Below, one piece after another: positions 1 through 9,199 of a stretch of DNA of 64,000 nucleotides. Under the pieces are notes generated by a model that saw only the letters and a program-made list of their open reading frames with translations, did not search any database and was not told the origin of the DNA. This stretch comes from Laspinema sp963821735 (GTDB taxonomy: Bacteria > Cyanobacteriota > Cyanobacteriia > Cyanobacteriales > Laspinemataceae), in the NCBI GenBank assembly GCA_963821735.1, contig CAWGFK010000070.1:620001-684000 (forward strand), read 5' to 3'. Both the position numbers and the translations under genes were made by a program. Every line of letters begins with the position of its first letter. Positions within the stretch are counted from its first letter, which is position 1.

Positions 1-1
1 C

Positions 2-211
2 ACGGCAGTGGTGCCACCCCTGCCATCGGTCCCGGATTTAGACCCTCCATTGCAACAAGTCTGGGAGGCGACGGCGATCGAGCCGATCGCCTTCGATCTG
101 ATTGTATCCCAAGCCCAACTCGATGCCGCCTCGGTCTCCAGTGCGTTATTGCAACTCGAATTAATCGGCTTGATCGAGCAATTACCGGGAATGCGCTATC
201 GCCGCAGTTGA
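2..211 (+). CDS. dprA: DNA processing protein DprA, C-terminal end (partial)
   Basis: An open frame runs in from the left edge and stops at 211, so only about the last 69 residues are seen. They resemble the winged-helix tail of DprA/Smf: a linker rich in proline and leucine, then a helix-turn-helix-like segment ending in LIGLIEQLPGMRYRR, close to the usual family ending. DprA loads RecA onto incoming single-stranded DNA during natural transformation. The Rossmann-like DNA-binding core would lie outside the window. The identification rests on the short tail alone, so it is probable rather than certain. Confidence 0.65.
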   Translation, partial: TAVVPPLPSVPDLDPPLQQVWEATAIEPIAFDLIVSQAQLDAASVSSALLQLELIGLIEQLPGMRYRRS

Positions 212-634
212 ATCGGGGGTTTTAAGTCGCTGGATCCGGAGCTTTTTCAACTTCCCCATTACCCATCTCTTGCACCGGAAAGGACAAATGATTGCTGCGC
301 CTTGCTAGGGATTTACACCCAAATTGTGTCCCCTCTAAAGACATAAAAATTACCCTATCAAAAGGAGGATTTCCCCAAAAACCACAATTTTAAAAATCTG
401 GCTACTCTATACAGATTTCCTCGACTGTTCCTAAATAAATGCTGTTTAGAATGCGGGTTTTCCAGGGAAATAAGTAAAATTTATTACCCGATTTATCGTT
501 TTATTCTCAAAAATTGTGTTCCTTTTAAAACCCGACGATCTGCCTAAAGAAGGATGAAGGTAAAACGACCATCTTTTAAAGTGAAGGATAGTTGACAACA
601 ACTTTAAATCCTGAATTACGAGGAGAACACTCGA
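212..634. other. Intergenic spacer upstream of the hemerythrin gene
   Basis: AT-rich spacer with no credible coding frame. It should hold the promoter and leader of the hemerythrin gene. The only clear signal is the ribosome-binding site AGGAG at 621-625, ten bases before the ATG at 635. Confidence 0.5.
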
Positions 635-1657
635 ATGACCGTTCAATTACAAGATACTAAACGCATGGCGATCGCCGAAAAACTGGCCGATATGAAAGCC
701 GTGCAAAATTTCATCATTTCTAATGAACAAAAATTTATCAGCGCCACTAGCGACCCGGATATCCGCGAGCGCTTGCAAAATATGCTAGAGGACGACCGCA
801 AAAACCTCGGCATCATTGAAACCACCATCATTCAATATGGCAATCCCTCTGAGCCGGGTAGCACCACCGAGCAAACCCTCAAACAGGCTCAGAAAATGAT
901 GGAAGATTCCAAGACGACCCTGTTTGAGAAAATCTCTCAGCACGAATTGCTCAAACACGCTCAGGTGATGAAAGGACTGCTTGTCCATAAAGCCGCACAA
1001 GTCGTCGGCGCTGACATCGAAGCCGCCATCACTCCCCTGAATACGGTGAACTTTGAAAACCGTTCTCACCAAGAACAACTCAAGGGTATTCTGGAAGTCC
1101 TCGGCACTCGTGAACTCACCGGACAAGACCCGGATCAAGGCGTTTGGAGTCGTGTCCAAGATGCAATGGCAGCCTTGAGTGGTGTCTTTGGTAGCGCCGC
1201 CAGCCGCGCCAAAGATGATATGAACATTCTGGAAATCATCTATGAAGATCATCGCAAGGTCGATACCCTCTTCATGGAAATTGAAAACACCAGCGACGCT
1301 AAAAAACGCGAAGAATTCTTCGGTCAAATCTATAAAGATCTCACCGCTCACGCGGAAGCTGAAGAAGAAGTCGTTTATCCCGCTATCCGCGCTCAATTAC
1401 CGAAAGTGCAACATCTGTATAACGAGCAGGCGGAGATGAAACAACTCCTCGAAGCCATCAAATCCACCAACGGTAGCGATGCCAGCTTTATGACTCGTGT
1501 CAAACAGTTGAAAGATATGGTGCAGCATCATGTCAAGGAAGAAGAGAACGATATGTTCAATAAATTCCGTCAAACTATGAATGAGGCCCAACTGCAACAA
1601 CTGTCGAAGCAGTTTAAAGAAGCCAAAAGCCGAATTCAACAATCAATGGCGTCCTAA
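635..1657 (+). CDS. Hemerythrin HHE-domain protein
   Basis: A 340-residue, mostly helical, soluble protein. Residues about 197-310 form a hemerythrin-like four-helix bundle with the expected di-iron ligands: His206 in EDHRK, His239 followed by an acidic run (HAEAEEE), and His298/299 followed by KEEE. Such proteins bind O2, NO or iron, or act in stress sensing; which applies here cannot be read from sequence. The first 190 residues are also helical and lack a recognised domain. The start is supported by AGGAG at 621-625. The gene is followed by a strong terminator and appears monocistronic. Confidence 0.85.
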   Translation: MTVQLQDTKRMAIAEKLADMKAVQNFIISNEQKFISATSDPDIRERLQNMLEDDRKNLGIIETTIIQYGNPSEPGSTTEQTLKQAQKMMEDSKTTLFEKISQHELLKHAQVMKGLLVHKAAQVVGADIEAAITPLNTVNFENRSHQEQLKGILEVLGTRELTGQDPDQGVWSRVQDAMAALSGVFGSAASRAKDDMNILEIIYEDHRKVDTLFMEIENTSDAKKREEFFGQIYKDLTAHAEAEEEVVYPAIRAQLPKVQHLYNEQAEMKQLLEAIKSTNGSDASFMTRVKQLKDMVQHHVKEEENDMFNKFRQTMNEAQLQQLSKQFKEAKSRIQQSMAS

Positions 1658-1719
1658 TTCCTAAGTCATAAAATGAGGACTTAGGTCAGGTAGTTGCTAA
1701 CCTGATGGTATAAATCAGC

Positions 1720-1754
1720 TAAAAAGGGGGGGAATACCTCCCCTTTTTTATTTT
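1720..1754 (+). terminator. Rho-independent terminator of the hemerythrin gene
   Basis: An inverted repeat AAAAAGGGGGGG / CCTCCCCTTTTTT with a short loop is followed by TATTTT. It begins about 60 bases after the stop at 1657. Confidence 0.8.
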
Positions 1755-1810
1755 GAACCGATTAGAGAGCGTCTTCTAAATCATACGGAATCCGGTTGTC
1801 AAAGGTCTGT

Positions 1811-1890
1811 AAAAACCCGCAGGCTGTTCGCGGAGCGTTCCGTCAGGAAAGCCCGGAGGCTATACGGACGAAGCCCGCCTGCGCGGGCTA
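1811..1890. repeat. Dispersed GC-rich palindromic repeat, family R (copy 1)
   Basis: The segment starts AAAAACCCGC and ends with CGGACGAAGCCCGCCTGCG plus a small palindrome. Related copies lie at 6131-6187 (inverted), 27859-27960 and 54719-54810. All share an AAACCCGCACCCT-like half and a GGACAAAGCCCGCCTGCG-like half. No coding potential was seen. Confidence 0.6.
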
Positions 1891-1978
1891 AGAAAGAAAA
1901 CCGACTTTTAACAATCGGATTTGGTATCAGTTGCTCATAGAGTAAGCGAGAGCGAAGCTATGCCGTAGGCTTGGCATC

Positions 1979-2264
1979 GGGAGCATCTCAATTTGGCCTC
2001 AAAGGGGAATTTAGGCATGCAAAATATAAATCCTCCAACCGTTAAACTGAAAGAAAGGTATGTGTAGGGGCGCAATGTTGCGCCCTCCGGAGGGCGCAAG
2101 CATTGCGCCCCTACATTGACGGCGCTACTCCGTTGATCCGTCACTACGAACGAACGTTTTGGAGATTTTATTTTTTGGAGTTCCCTTATACGTCTTGCTC
2201 CCCCTTCCCTCGTAGGGAAGGGGGCTGGGGGGTTAGGTCTCTTTGCCAAATTGAGATGCTCCCC
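1979..2264. mobile_element. MITE-like element, family B, with 8-bp target duplication
   Basis: The termini are a 19-bp inverted repeat: GGGAGCATCTCAATTTGGC at 1979-1997 and its complement at 2245-2263. The octamer TTGGCATC sits directly outside both ends, at 1971-1978 and 2265-2272, as expected for a target-site duplication. The 286-bp interior has no transposase frame. It includes a separate palindrome at about 2067-2115 (GTAGGGGCGCAATG and its complement) and the CCCCCTTCCCT...AGGGAAGGGGG block shared with 11869-11994 and 47179-47572. It is non-autonomous and presumably moved by a transposase elsewhere in the genome. Confidence 0.8.
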
Positions 2265-2320
2265 TTGGCATCTTGTTACTTCCTATTTTTTTATAAATCA
2301 TTTTAGGGTGTTCTATAGAG

Positions 2321-2357
2321 CAATCCCCAATGATTTTTTATAAATCATTGGGGATTG
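2321..2357. terminator. Palindromic terminator downstream of the SDR gene
   Basis: A perfect 15-bp inverted repeat, AATCCCCAATGATTT and its complement, has a short T/A loop. It lies about 170 bases past the stop of the minus-strand SDR gene. It may terminate that transcript, or it may be another small palindromic repeat. Confidence 0.45.
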
Positions 2358-2524
2358 ATTCTAATATTAAAAACCTGCTTTTCAAGTTCGTTTAATCCAT
2401 CAGCACGTGGAAGAAAGAACAGAAAAACTTAGAATAATCTAGTCTGATTCTCGGAATTGAGCTGACTCCACGAAACCGAACAGATGGGTGATTACAGCGC
2501 TATTTTGATTAACAAGCTCAAAGC

Positions 2525-3385
2525 TTAACCTCCCACAACAGCGCCACCATTAGGATGCAGAATTTGACCTGTCATATAAGAAGAATCATCCGAGGCAAGA
2601 AACACATACGAGGTGGCGACTTCCTCGGGTTCTCCGGCCCGTTTCATCGGCACTTGCTGACCGAAGGTAGCGACTTTTTCCGGGGGGAAAGTGGAGGGAA
2701 TTAGGGGAGTCCAAATTGGACCGGGTGCGACTCCATTAACGCGAATTCCTTTGCTGACGACTTTTTGAGATAAGGCTCGGGTAAAGGCAACGATCGCCCC
2801 CTTGGTGGAAGAATAATCTAGTAAAGATTCATTTCCCTTATAGGCGGTGATCGAGGCCGTATTGACGATCGCACTGCCTTCTTGCAGATGAGGCATCGCC
2901 GCCTGAGTCAGGTAAAACATGGAAAAAATATTGGTGCGGAATGTTTTTTCCAACTGTTCTTGGCTGATATCCTCAATATTGTTTTGAGGATGTTGTTCCC
3001 CTGCATTATTAATCAAAATATCCAGATGGCCGAAAGCATCCACAGTCTGCTTAACCACCTGTTCACAAAAGCTTTTTTCTCCGATATCTCCGGCGATCGG
3101 CAGACAGCGCCGCCCTTCGGCTTCTACCATATCTTGAGTTTTTTTGGCATCATCATGTTCGTTCAGATAGACGATCGCCACATCCGCTCCTTCTCGGGCA
3201 AATAGAATCGCCACCGAACGACCAATCCCGCTGTCTCCTCCGGTAATTAAAGCAACTTTATTTTCTAGTTTTCCACTGCCTTTATACTCAGAAGCCCGGG
3301 CTTTAGGACGGGGATTCATTTCTGATTGCCGTCCGGGTTGTTGATTTTGATGTTGAGCGGGGCGTTCTTTTTCTTGCGTCGGCAT
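2525..3385 (-). CDS. SDR family oxidoreductase (stress-type glucose/aldehyde dehydrogenase-like)
   Basis: A 286-residue classical-type short-chain dehydrogenase. A polar Gln/Pro-rich lead of about 38 residues precedes the NAD(P)-binding motif TGGDSGIG. NNAG follows, then the active-site Ser and Tyr/Lys pattern, YSSTKGA in the family's YxxxK position, and the C-terminal SYMTGQILHPNGG. The hydrophilic N-terminal extension and overall sequence match the subgroup of Bacillus YdaD/YhdF/GSP39-like proteins, which are stress-induced; the substrate is not known. It is transcribed alone, with no neighbour in the same operon. Confidence 0.85.
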   Translation of the reverse strand: MPTQEKERPAQHQNQQPGRQSEMNPRPKARASEYKGSGKLENKVALITGGDSGIGRSVAILFAREGADVAIVYLNEHDDAKKTQDMVEAEGRRCLPIAGDIGEKSFCEQVVKQTVDAFGHLDILINNAGEQHPQNNIEDISQEQLEKTFRTNIFSMFYLTQAAMPHLQEGSAIVNTASITAYKGNESLLDYSSTKGAIVAFTRALSQKVVSKGIRVNGVAPGPIWTPLIPSTFPPEKVATFGQQVPMKRAGEPEEVATSYVFLASDDSSYMTGQILHPNGGAVVGG

Positions 3386-3845
3386 ACAATTTTCCGTAAA
3401 CTTTTTAAACTACCCCTTATAAATAGAACTAATTCTCGGGAATCGCCCCCTGTCTTTTTATAGATTTTGAATCTCATCCTCTAGGTATATCCTTTAAGTT
3501 TGAGGCCAAATTCCGAGGGGTTCAAAGGAAAAATGTAGTCCCGACTGGGTGGAGTAAGAGTGAAAAGAACCCTAAACCGGGAGTCTTGCTCAAAATGGCG
3601 AGGATTGAGATGGCTAACGACAAGGCGGAAAAATCTCGGACCCCACTCTCATTGCCGCAGAGGATAAGAATGGGGTCTCTGAGGAGGGGAAATGTTGAAA
3701 CCCCAGTTCTGAAGCCCTACCCAGGGACTGTAGTTACGGAAGGGTAAATTCGTTTAAGATGGCTCACAATAGGCGATCGCGCTGGTCTTCAGTAGGGAAG
3801 TGCAACCCGATTCGGGATAAGGGTATCCACAAAGGAGTGTATTTG
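3386..3845. other. Spacer between divergent SDR and small unknown gene
   Basis: The spacer should contain promoters for both flanking genes. A frame opening at 3759 extends the plus-strand gene upstream, but the better start is 3846, which has a ribosome-binding site. No repeat or RNA gene was recognised. Confidence 0.4.
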
Positions 3846-4142
3846 ATGAATAACTTTTATGAACAGGATGTTTTATTACTCGAAGTCACCCGCGAGCGAT
3901 CGATTCGTCGAACCGTCATGGTCCTAGAAACCAAGCGCAAACGCATCCGCGAGGACCTCTTGGAACTGATCCAAAATATGCCCTTGTTAGCCCTCCCTGT
4001 GGAGTTAACTCGGGACGCGCCGGAAGAATCGCAAGACATCCTGCTAGAGGCATTATCGCGGATGGGGGATGAAGCGTTTGCTCGCTGGATTGCCGAAGCG
4101 ATTCTCGATCGCCAGTCTCAATCGGAGATTCCTGAATCTTAG
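3846..4142 (+). CDS. Small conserved-looking hypothetical protein (98 aa)
   Basis: A 98-residue soluble, charged, probably all-helical protein. It begins MNNFYEQDVLLLEVTRERS and carries a basic stretch (ETKRKRIREDLLELI). I do not recognise the family. The start at 3846 is chosen because GGAG at 3834-3837 is well placed, whereas the longer frame from 3759 has no such site. It lies just beyond, and convergent with, the end of the ccm operon (ccmO stops at 4228). No functional link to the carboxysome is implied. Confidence 0.6.
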   Translation: MNNFYEQDVLLLEVTRERSIRRTVMVLETKRKRIREDLLELIQNMPLLALPVELTRDAPEESQDILLEALSRMGDEAFARWIAEAILDRQSQSEIPES

Positions 4143-4227
4143 CAGGCGAAAATCACCGGGACTCCTGCTAAACGGAACCCATCAGCGATCGCCTCCCAGC
4201 CAAAATCCCCAGGGGCCAGACCTCAAT

Positions 4228-5076
4228 TTATTCTTGATCCGGGTTCTCCAGTTCCAGTTTGGGTAATTCCTGTAATTCCTGTAATTCCTGTAATTCTGGC
4301 AACTCCAAGGGTTCCGCCTCGACTTCTTGGGGTTTACCCAGTTTCTCCAACTCTGGCAAGGCTAACAATTCAGGCTCTTTCTCCTCAATGACAACCGGCA
4401 TTTGCAGGGGTTGAGCCGTCTCAACAAAACAACTTGCCAGGGGTAGAGCCCGCTCCAGGTCATCCAGGGGCCTGGGAATCACCATCACCGAGGTCAGTTC
4501 TCCAATCCGTTCAGCTTCAAACATCCCCGCTTCCACCGCAACCACCACATTCGCCACAGTGCCTCGGATAATCACCGTGCATAACCCGTCGCCAATCTTT
4601 TCATAGCCAGTTAAATCCACATCAGCGGACTTGAGCATCGCATCTGCCGCCCCCACCAACGCCGGAAATCCTCGGGTTTCCACCAGTCCGATCGCTTGAT
4701 TGCTCGGACGTCCTTGATTGCCTTGGGCCAAATCCATCAACCGCGCACCGATGGGGAGGATGGCTTCCAAATTTGCCAAGGGACGGGGGATAACCAGCTT
4801 AGAAACCTCTTGACCAAACTTTTCGGCAGTTTCAGCACCCGCTTCAACCGCCAAGCGCACATCTGCCGTTTTGCCCCGGACCACTGCGGTACAGTGACCG
4901 CCTCCTATTTTTTCAAATCCAACTAAAATCACCCCAGCGGATTTGAGCATCATATCGGCACAGCCGACGATCGCCGGGAAACTTTGGGTAGATACTAAAC
5001 CCAAAGCTAAATCCTGAAGGTCGTGACTGCGCCTTTTTTGCTCGCGCTTTACCAGTCCTACATCGCGTCTTTCCAT
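4228..5076 (-). CDS. ccmO: Carboxysome shell protein CcmO (tandem BMC domains)
   Basis: 282 residues with two bacterial-microcompartment domains. The first runs from about residue 24 (LGLVSTQSFPAIVGCADMM) to 110, the second from about 126 (AIGLVETRGFPALVGAADAM) to 215. Tandem-BMC proteins form pseudohexameric trimers in the shell; CcmO is required for beta-carboxysome assembly. The tail after residue 220 is acidic and repetitive (LPELQELQELQELPKLELE), encoded by short direct repeats near 4262-4300, and is expected to be disordered. It is the last gene of the minus-strand ccmK2-K1-L-M-N-O order. Confidence 0.95.
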   Translation of the reverse strand: MERRDVGLVKREQKRRSHDLQDLALGLVSTQSFPAIVGCADMMLKSAGVILVGFEKIGGGHCTAVVRGKTADVRLAVEAGAETAEKFGQEVSKLVIPRPLANLEAILPIGARLMDLAQGNQGRPSNQAIGLVETRGFPALVGAADAMLKSADVDLTGYEKIGDGLCTVIIRGTVANVVVAVEAGMFEAERIGELTSVMVIPRPLDDLERALPLASCFVETAQPLQMPVVIEEKEPELLALPELEKLGKPQEVEAEPLELPELQELQELQELPKLELENPDQE

Positions 5077-5186
5077 CTTGCCTCTCCCTCAAACATGACC
5101 GAGGTCCCACATTAGCTGAGGGTATCGGTTCTCAATTTCTTCACCTGATCTCAAACGTAACATTTCAAATGGAATAGGGAGTAAAT

Positions 5187-5882
5187 CTAATCCTCTGGGA
5201 TAGGTTGGATGGGGTTTTGTTTATGGGGAAACAAAGTTTGCATCAATCGGTTGAGGTGCGCTTGTCCATAGACATAAGCCGGAGAGGATGGAACAGGGGG
5301 CTGATCTGGAGATGCAGCCGCAGGTTCTGCACCATTGCCATTACTGCTGATGGGTTGGGAGATCTCCGGAGTCGGAGTTGGAGTCGGAGGTTCTGGCTCA
5401 GAGGCAGTGGCGGGTTCGGGCGGTGGGGGTGGAGCGGTTGGGACCGGATCCGGGGCAACTGGGTTGGGACCCGCAGCGGATACCGGACCTGGATCGGCGG
5501 CAGCCGTCGTGCTTTCCACATCGATCCATTGACGACTTTCATCCCCGAGTAAGGAACCGGGGGGAATTACTTCATTGGATGCAACCGTGGGATGCAGTAA
5601 CGTCGTAGCGCTACCGATGCAAGCATTGGTACCGATTTTGCCGGTTCCGATCGCCAGGACTCCGGCACCGAGGGTCGCTCCTTCTTCAATGATTAGATTG
5701 CCTTGACAGGCTTGCAGAATGGAATCCATGCCAATGCAGACACCAGCGGCGATCTCGATGCGAGTACCTGGGGATGCCTGGAGGATGACTCCCGAGGCGA
5801 TCGAGGCACCTTCATCAATGGTGACATCGCCACTCATATAAATATTGGGATTCCGATTGGGTTGCAGTGGCGGCAAATACAT
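5187..5882 (-). CDS. ccmN: Carboxysome assembly protein CcmN
   Basis: About 231 residues. The N-terminal half is a left-handed beta-helix of hexapeptide repeats (GDVTIDEGASIASGVILQAS, NLIIEEGATLGAGVLAIG). It is followed by a Pro/Thr/Glu-rich linker and a C-terminal amphipathic helix, VYGQAHLNRLMQTLFPH, which is the encapsulation peptide that recruits shell protein. The linker spans roughly residues 130-205. The start at 5882 (MYLPPLQPN) is preferred over the longer frame to 5978 because it matches the usual CcmN beginning. CcmN bridges CcmM and the shell. Confidence 0.93.
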   Translation of the reverse strand: MYLPPLQPNRNPNIYMSGDVTIDEGASIASGVILQASPGTRIEIAAGVCIGMDSILQACQGNLIIEEGATLGAGVLAIGTGKIGTNACIGSATTLLHPTVASNEVIPPGSLLGDESRQWIDVESTTAAADPGPVSAAGPNPVAPDPVPTAPPPPPEPATASEPEPPTPTPTPEISQPISSNGNGAEPAAASPDQPPVPSSPAYVYGQAHLNRLMQTLFPHKQNPIQPIPED

Positions 5883-6258
5883 GGGAAATGGAACCTTTAA
5901 AGGTCGAACGATCTCGATTTTCCCCCCGGTGATCTCCGGTATGGGGAAGGGTTGGGAAACGAGAGGTGGACAGCCCAAGTTGAGAGGGAGTCAAGATACG
6001 AGGCGATCGCCTCTCTTCCTAACTCACAGGGCGGATTGCCACAGAATGCAGCGACGGCTTGGCATCCACTCAGGGGATCCCAAAAAATAAATCATCCAAA
6101 TTCGGTGCTTAAAAACCTAACAATACTCTTGTAGCCTGCGTAGGCAGGCTTTGTCCGTATAGCCCCACCGTTGAGGGTGCGGGTTTTGGCGATTTTATTT
6201 TTTGGGTCTGCCTCAACCCGCTGGGTTTTTAGGCCACCCCCTGACGCTTCCCTTCAGA
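5883..6258. other. ccmM-ccmN intercistronic spacer with an R repeat
   Basis: An unusually long gap within the operon. It holds an inverted copy of the dispersed repeat R at 6131-6187 (palindrome AGCCTGCGTAGGCAGGCT, then AGCCCCACCGTTGAGGGTGC). The repeat may attenuate or stabilise the operon transcript. No gene was seen. Confidence 0.6.
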
Positions 6259-7897
6259 CTAGGGTCGTTGAACGATCGTTTCCACCACACGCCGCTTGGC
6301 TTTCGGGTCAATACCAATGATGCGGACATATTCCCCGGGATACTGACGCATAAATCCTTCCAGCGCCGCGAGGGCTTGGGAGGGATTTTGGGTATCAATG
6401 GCACCACAGCTTTCCCAGGACCCATTGTTAAAACGCCGCTTATTCACGTGCTCGGCACCGAGGCGCAATCCTTGGTTGAGGATTTGATGGACTTGTTGAG
6501 CAACTCCCTGATCGAGGTTACCCGAGCCACCAGAGGGGGCGCTATTATAGCTGCTGCTATAGTTTTGCCCAGCAGAGGAGGCGCGACCGTTGCCATTGGT
6601 GGCGACGGGTTCGTTGGGGCGTTGGATGATGGTTTCGACCACCCGGCGTTTGGCTTTCGGGTCAATCCCGATCAAGCGCACATATTCACCTTGATGTTCT
6701 TTCAAGCAATTGGCTAATTCTGCCAGCACTTGGGAGACATTCTTGCTTTCAATCGGCGCACAGCTTTTCCAGGATCCGGTGCGGAAGCGGCGCTCATCCA
6801 CGTGCTCGGTGCCGAGGCGCAATCCCTGAGTCAGGATGTGATTGACTTGATCGGCCAATTCCGTGGGCAGTCCACCACCGCCGTTTCCGCTGGATGCGCT
6901 GTAGCTGCTGGGGCTGTTACTGGGGCGATAGGAGCTCGTGCCGTTGCTGGTGGAGACCTGACCGTTCGGGCGTTGGACGATGGTTTCCAGGACCCGGCGC
7001 TTGGCTTTGGCATCGATGCCAATTAGGCGGACATATTCGCCGCGATGTTCCGCTAAACATTGTTCTAGGGAGGAGATGACTTCCGAGAGGTTTTGGCTGG
7101 AAATCGGAGGCACAACTTTGCCAGGAGCCAGTGCGGAAGCGGCGCTCATCCACGTGTTCGGTACCGATCCGATATCCACCGGCTAGGAGATCTCGGACTT
7201 GGGAGATGGCTTCTTGAGTGATGGTCATAGTCTCTTGTTTAGTAGCGTTGCCATTAGAATTTACAGGACCAGGGGCTTCATTGCGGATCTGGAGAACGCA
7301 GGAACTGTCTGTTACACAGTGATACCCGCTGCGTAAGGCTTCGTTGATGCCGAGGACATGAGTGGCGAATTTGGTATCCGTCTCTGTCACATTCGGCAAG
7401 CGATCGGCCTGTTGCTGGTTGGTGATGATCGCTCCAGACGGAATGTATTTGCCCGGGGGAATTTCCACATCTTGAATCAGGGCGTGCATCATGACGATAC
7501 AGCCCTTGCCGACTCGGGCATTAAAGACGGTGGAGCGAAAGCCGATAAAACAGCCATCCCCGACGTAGGCGGGACCATGAATTAAGGCCATGTGGGCGAT
7601 CGAACAATTTTTGCCGACCCACACGGAATAGGAATTATTGTCATCGCCCACGACTCGTCCTTCATCGAGTCCGTGAATGACAACGCCATCTTGGATGTTG
7701 CTATATTCTCCGATGGAAAAGGGGGTGCCTTCATCGGCCCGGATTGATGTTCCGGGAGCAACCAAGACATGAGCACCTACCCGCACATCCCCAATCATGT
7801 TAGAGAAGGAATGTACGAAGGCGGTTTTGTGAATCTGCGGCTCGGCCATATTTCTTGACCAAGGGGTTGGCGGAGCCGCCTTGCTGCGGACTACCAT
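6259..7897 (-). CDS. ccmM: Carboxysome scaffold CcmM (one-base frameshift)
   Basis: Joined from two frames; the span is 3n+1, so one extra base is present. The N-terminal ~200 residues are a gamma-carbonic-anhydrase-like beta-helix starting MVVRSKAAPPTPWSR. Three RuBisCO small-subunit-like repeats follow, each with a (G/T)EHV..RRF..GSW.SC signature, joined by Ser/Asn/Gly linkers. These repeats condense RuBisCO into the procarboxysome. The start at 7897 has GGAG upstream. An internal ATG at 7228 (MTITQEAI) could give the short CcmM35 form. The extra base lies at about 7107-7112, in the first repeat just after SWQSC; without it the first repeat reads through. It would disable both long and short forms, so error is likelier than mutation. 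Confidence 0.9.
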
Positions 7898-8135
7898 AAC
7901 TGAATTACTCCTTCGAAGAATGCGACTAGAATCGGCGTCAGACATTCAGAATTCAGAATTCGGTTGGACCTAGGGTACAGAGGCTTGCTGTCACGTCTGT
8001 CCCGTGGTCCGCTGTGCGATCGCACAAGTTAAGTGAATCGTCTGAAGAATTCTGACTCCTGACGCCTGACTCCACACCGAATGCGATCGCTGGCGTTGGT
8101 TTGTTGGGTTTGTCTATACTGACTAACAAAACTAG

Positions 8136-8444
8136 CTAACGAAAGCGATCGGTTTCTTTCTTGCTGTAAAGAATGCGATTTTCAACACTCACCGTATCTA
8201 CGATCGCAATGACTGCTGCGTCCACGGGCCGTTCGTCATGACGGATCACCTGCCGCGCTGCACTCCCGATGGTCACGAGCACCCATTCCCCTACACCAGC
8301 CCCTACACTATCCGCAGCGACTTCGTATTTGGGGATGAGTTGTCCTTCCTCATCTATCAATTGCACCAGGAGTAATTTAACTCCTTGCAGATTTGGATCC
8401 TTTTGTGTACTGACGACGGTACCGCGAACTTGGGCAAGTTGCAT
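8136..8444 (-). CDS. ccmL: Carboxysome vertex protein CcmL
   Basis: 102 residues, the usual length of CcmL/EutN-type proteins that form pentamers capping the vertices of the icosahedral shell. The start MQLAQVRGTVVSTQKDPNLQ and the segment DSVGAGVGEWVLVTIGSAARQ match the family's beta-barrel core and conserved Gly-rich loop. The gene follows ccmK1 by 14 bases, so the two are very likely co-transcribed and perhaps translationally linked. A 240-base gap separates it from ccmM. Confidence 0.95.
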   Translation of the reverse strand: MQLAQVRGTVVSTQKDPNLQGVKLLLVQLIDEEGQLIPKYEVAADSVGAGVGEWVLVTIGSAARQVIRHDERPVDAAVIAIVDTVSVENRILYSKKETDRFR

Positions 8445-8458
8445 GATTTATGCTCTAT

Positions 8459-8794
8459 TTATCGGCTTAAACGAATGCCGGTGGTGCTTTCCCGGAATTG
8501 CTCCACGGCTTCGGTGTAGCGAATCGGTAAGACATACTCTAGGTTCTCATGAGGACGGGCAATGATGTGGGTAGACAAGACTTGTCCACCATTGACTCGT
8601 CTGACATTTTCCACGGCTGCACCGACGGAGGCTTGCACTTCCGAGACATCTCCGCGCACGATGACGGTGACGCGACCGCTTCCGATTTTTTCATAGCCCA
8701 CTAAGGTGACGCGAGCTGCTTTCACCATTGCGTCTGCTGCTTCTACGACGGCGGGAAATCCTAGGGTTTCTACCATTCCAACTGCAATTGACAT
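8459..8794 (-). CDS. ccmK1: Carboxysome shell hexamer protein CcmK1
   Basis: 111 residues with a single BMC domain (MSIAVGMVETLGFPAVVEAAD). The pore-lining KIGSGR stretch is visible, as is the conserved end RPHENLEYVLPIRYTEAVEQF. Compared with its upstream paralogue it has the longer C-terminal tail (RESTTGIRLSR) typical of CcmK1. The start at 8794 is used because the five extra N-terminal residues of the longer frame are not part of the family. CcmK1 and CcmK2 build the facets of the shell and control metabolite passage through their central pores. Confidence 0.93.
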   Translation of the reverse strand: MSIAVGMVETLGFPAVVEAADAMVKAARVTLVGYEKIGSGRVTVIVRGDVSEVQASVGAAVENVRRVNGGQVLSTHIIARPHENLEYVLPIRYTEAVEQFRESTTGIRLSR

Positions 8795-8887
8795 GAATTT
8801 TACTCCCAACTTTAATGTTGATATTTGCTGTTTGCGTCAATAGACGCTTTGTTTCGGTCCCAGTCAGAACGGTGGTCCTGAATGGTG

Positions 8888-9199
8888 TTAATAGGTTCGG
8901 AACTGCTCGACGGCTTCGGTGTACCGGATCGGCAGCACGTATTCTAGGTTCTCATGCGGACGGGCAATAATGTGGGTGGAGACAACTTCTCCGCCATTGA
9001 CACGCTTGACCGATTCGACCCCAGCCGAGACGGAGGCTTGCACTTCGGAGACATCTCCGCGCACGATTACGGTCACGCGAGCGCTCCCGATTTTTTCATA
9101 TCCCACAAGGGTTACGCGGGCGGCTTTTACCATCGCGTCCGCCGCTTCTACCACGGCTGGGAAGCCTCTGGTTTCAATCATTCCCACTGCTATAGGCAT
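8888..9199 (-). CDS. ccmK2: Carboxysome shell hexamer protein CcmK2
   Basis: 103 residues with a single BMC domain and the pore motif KIGSAR. It closely resembles the next gene but is shorter at the C terminus (EQFRTY), as CcmK2 usually is. It is the first gene of the operon. The start has GGAGACAGAAGA upstream on the minus strand, a good ribosome-binding region. Naming K2 versus K1 follows tail length and the standard K2-K1-L-M-N-O order. Confidence 0.93.
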   Translation of the reverse strand: MPIAVGMIETRGFPAVVEAADAMVKAARVTLVGYEKIGSARVTVIVRGDVSEVQASVSAGVESVKRVNGGEVVSTHIIARPHENLEYVLPIRYTEAVEQFRTY

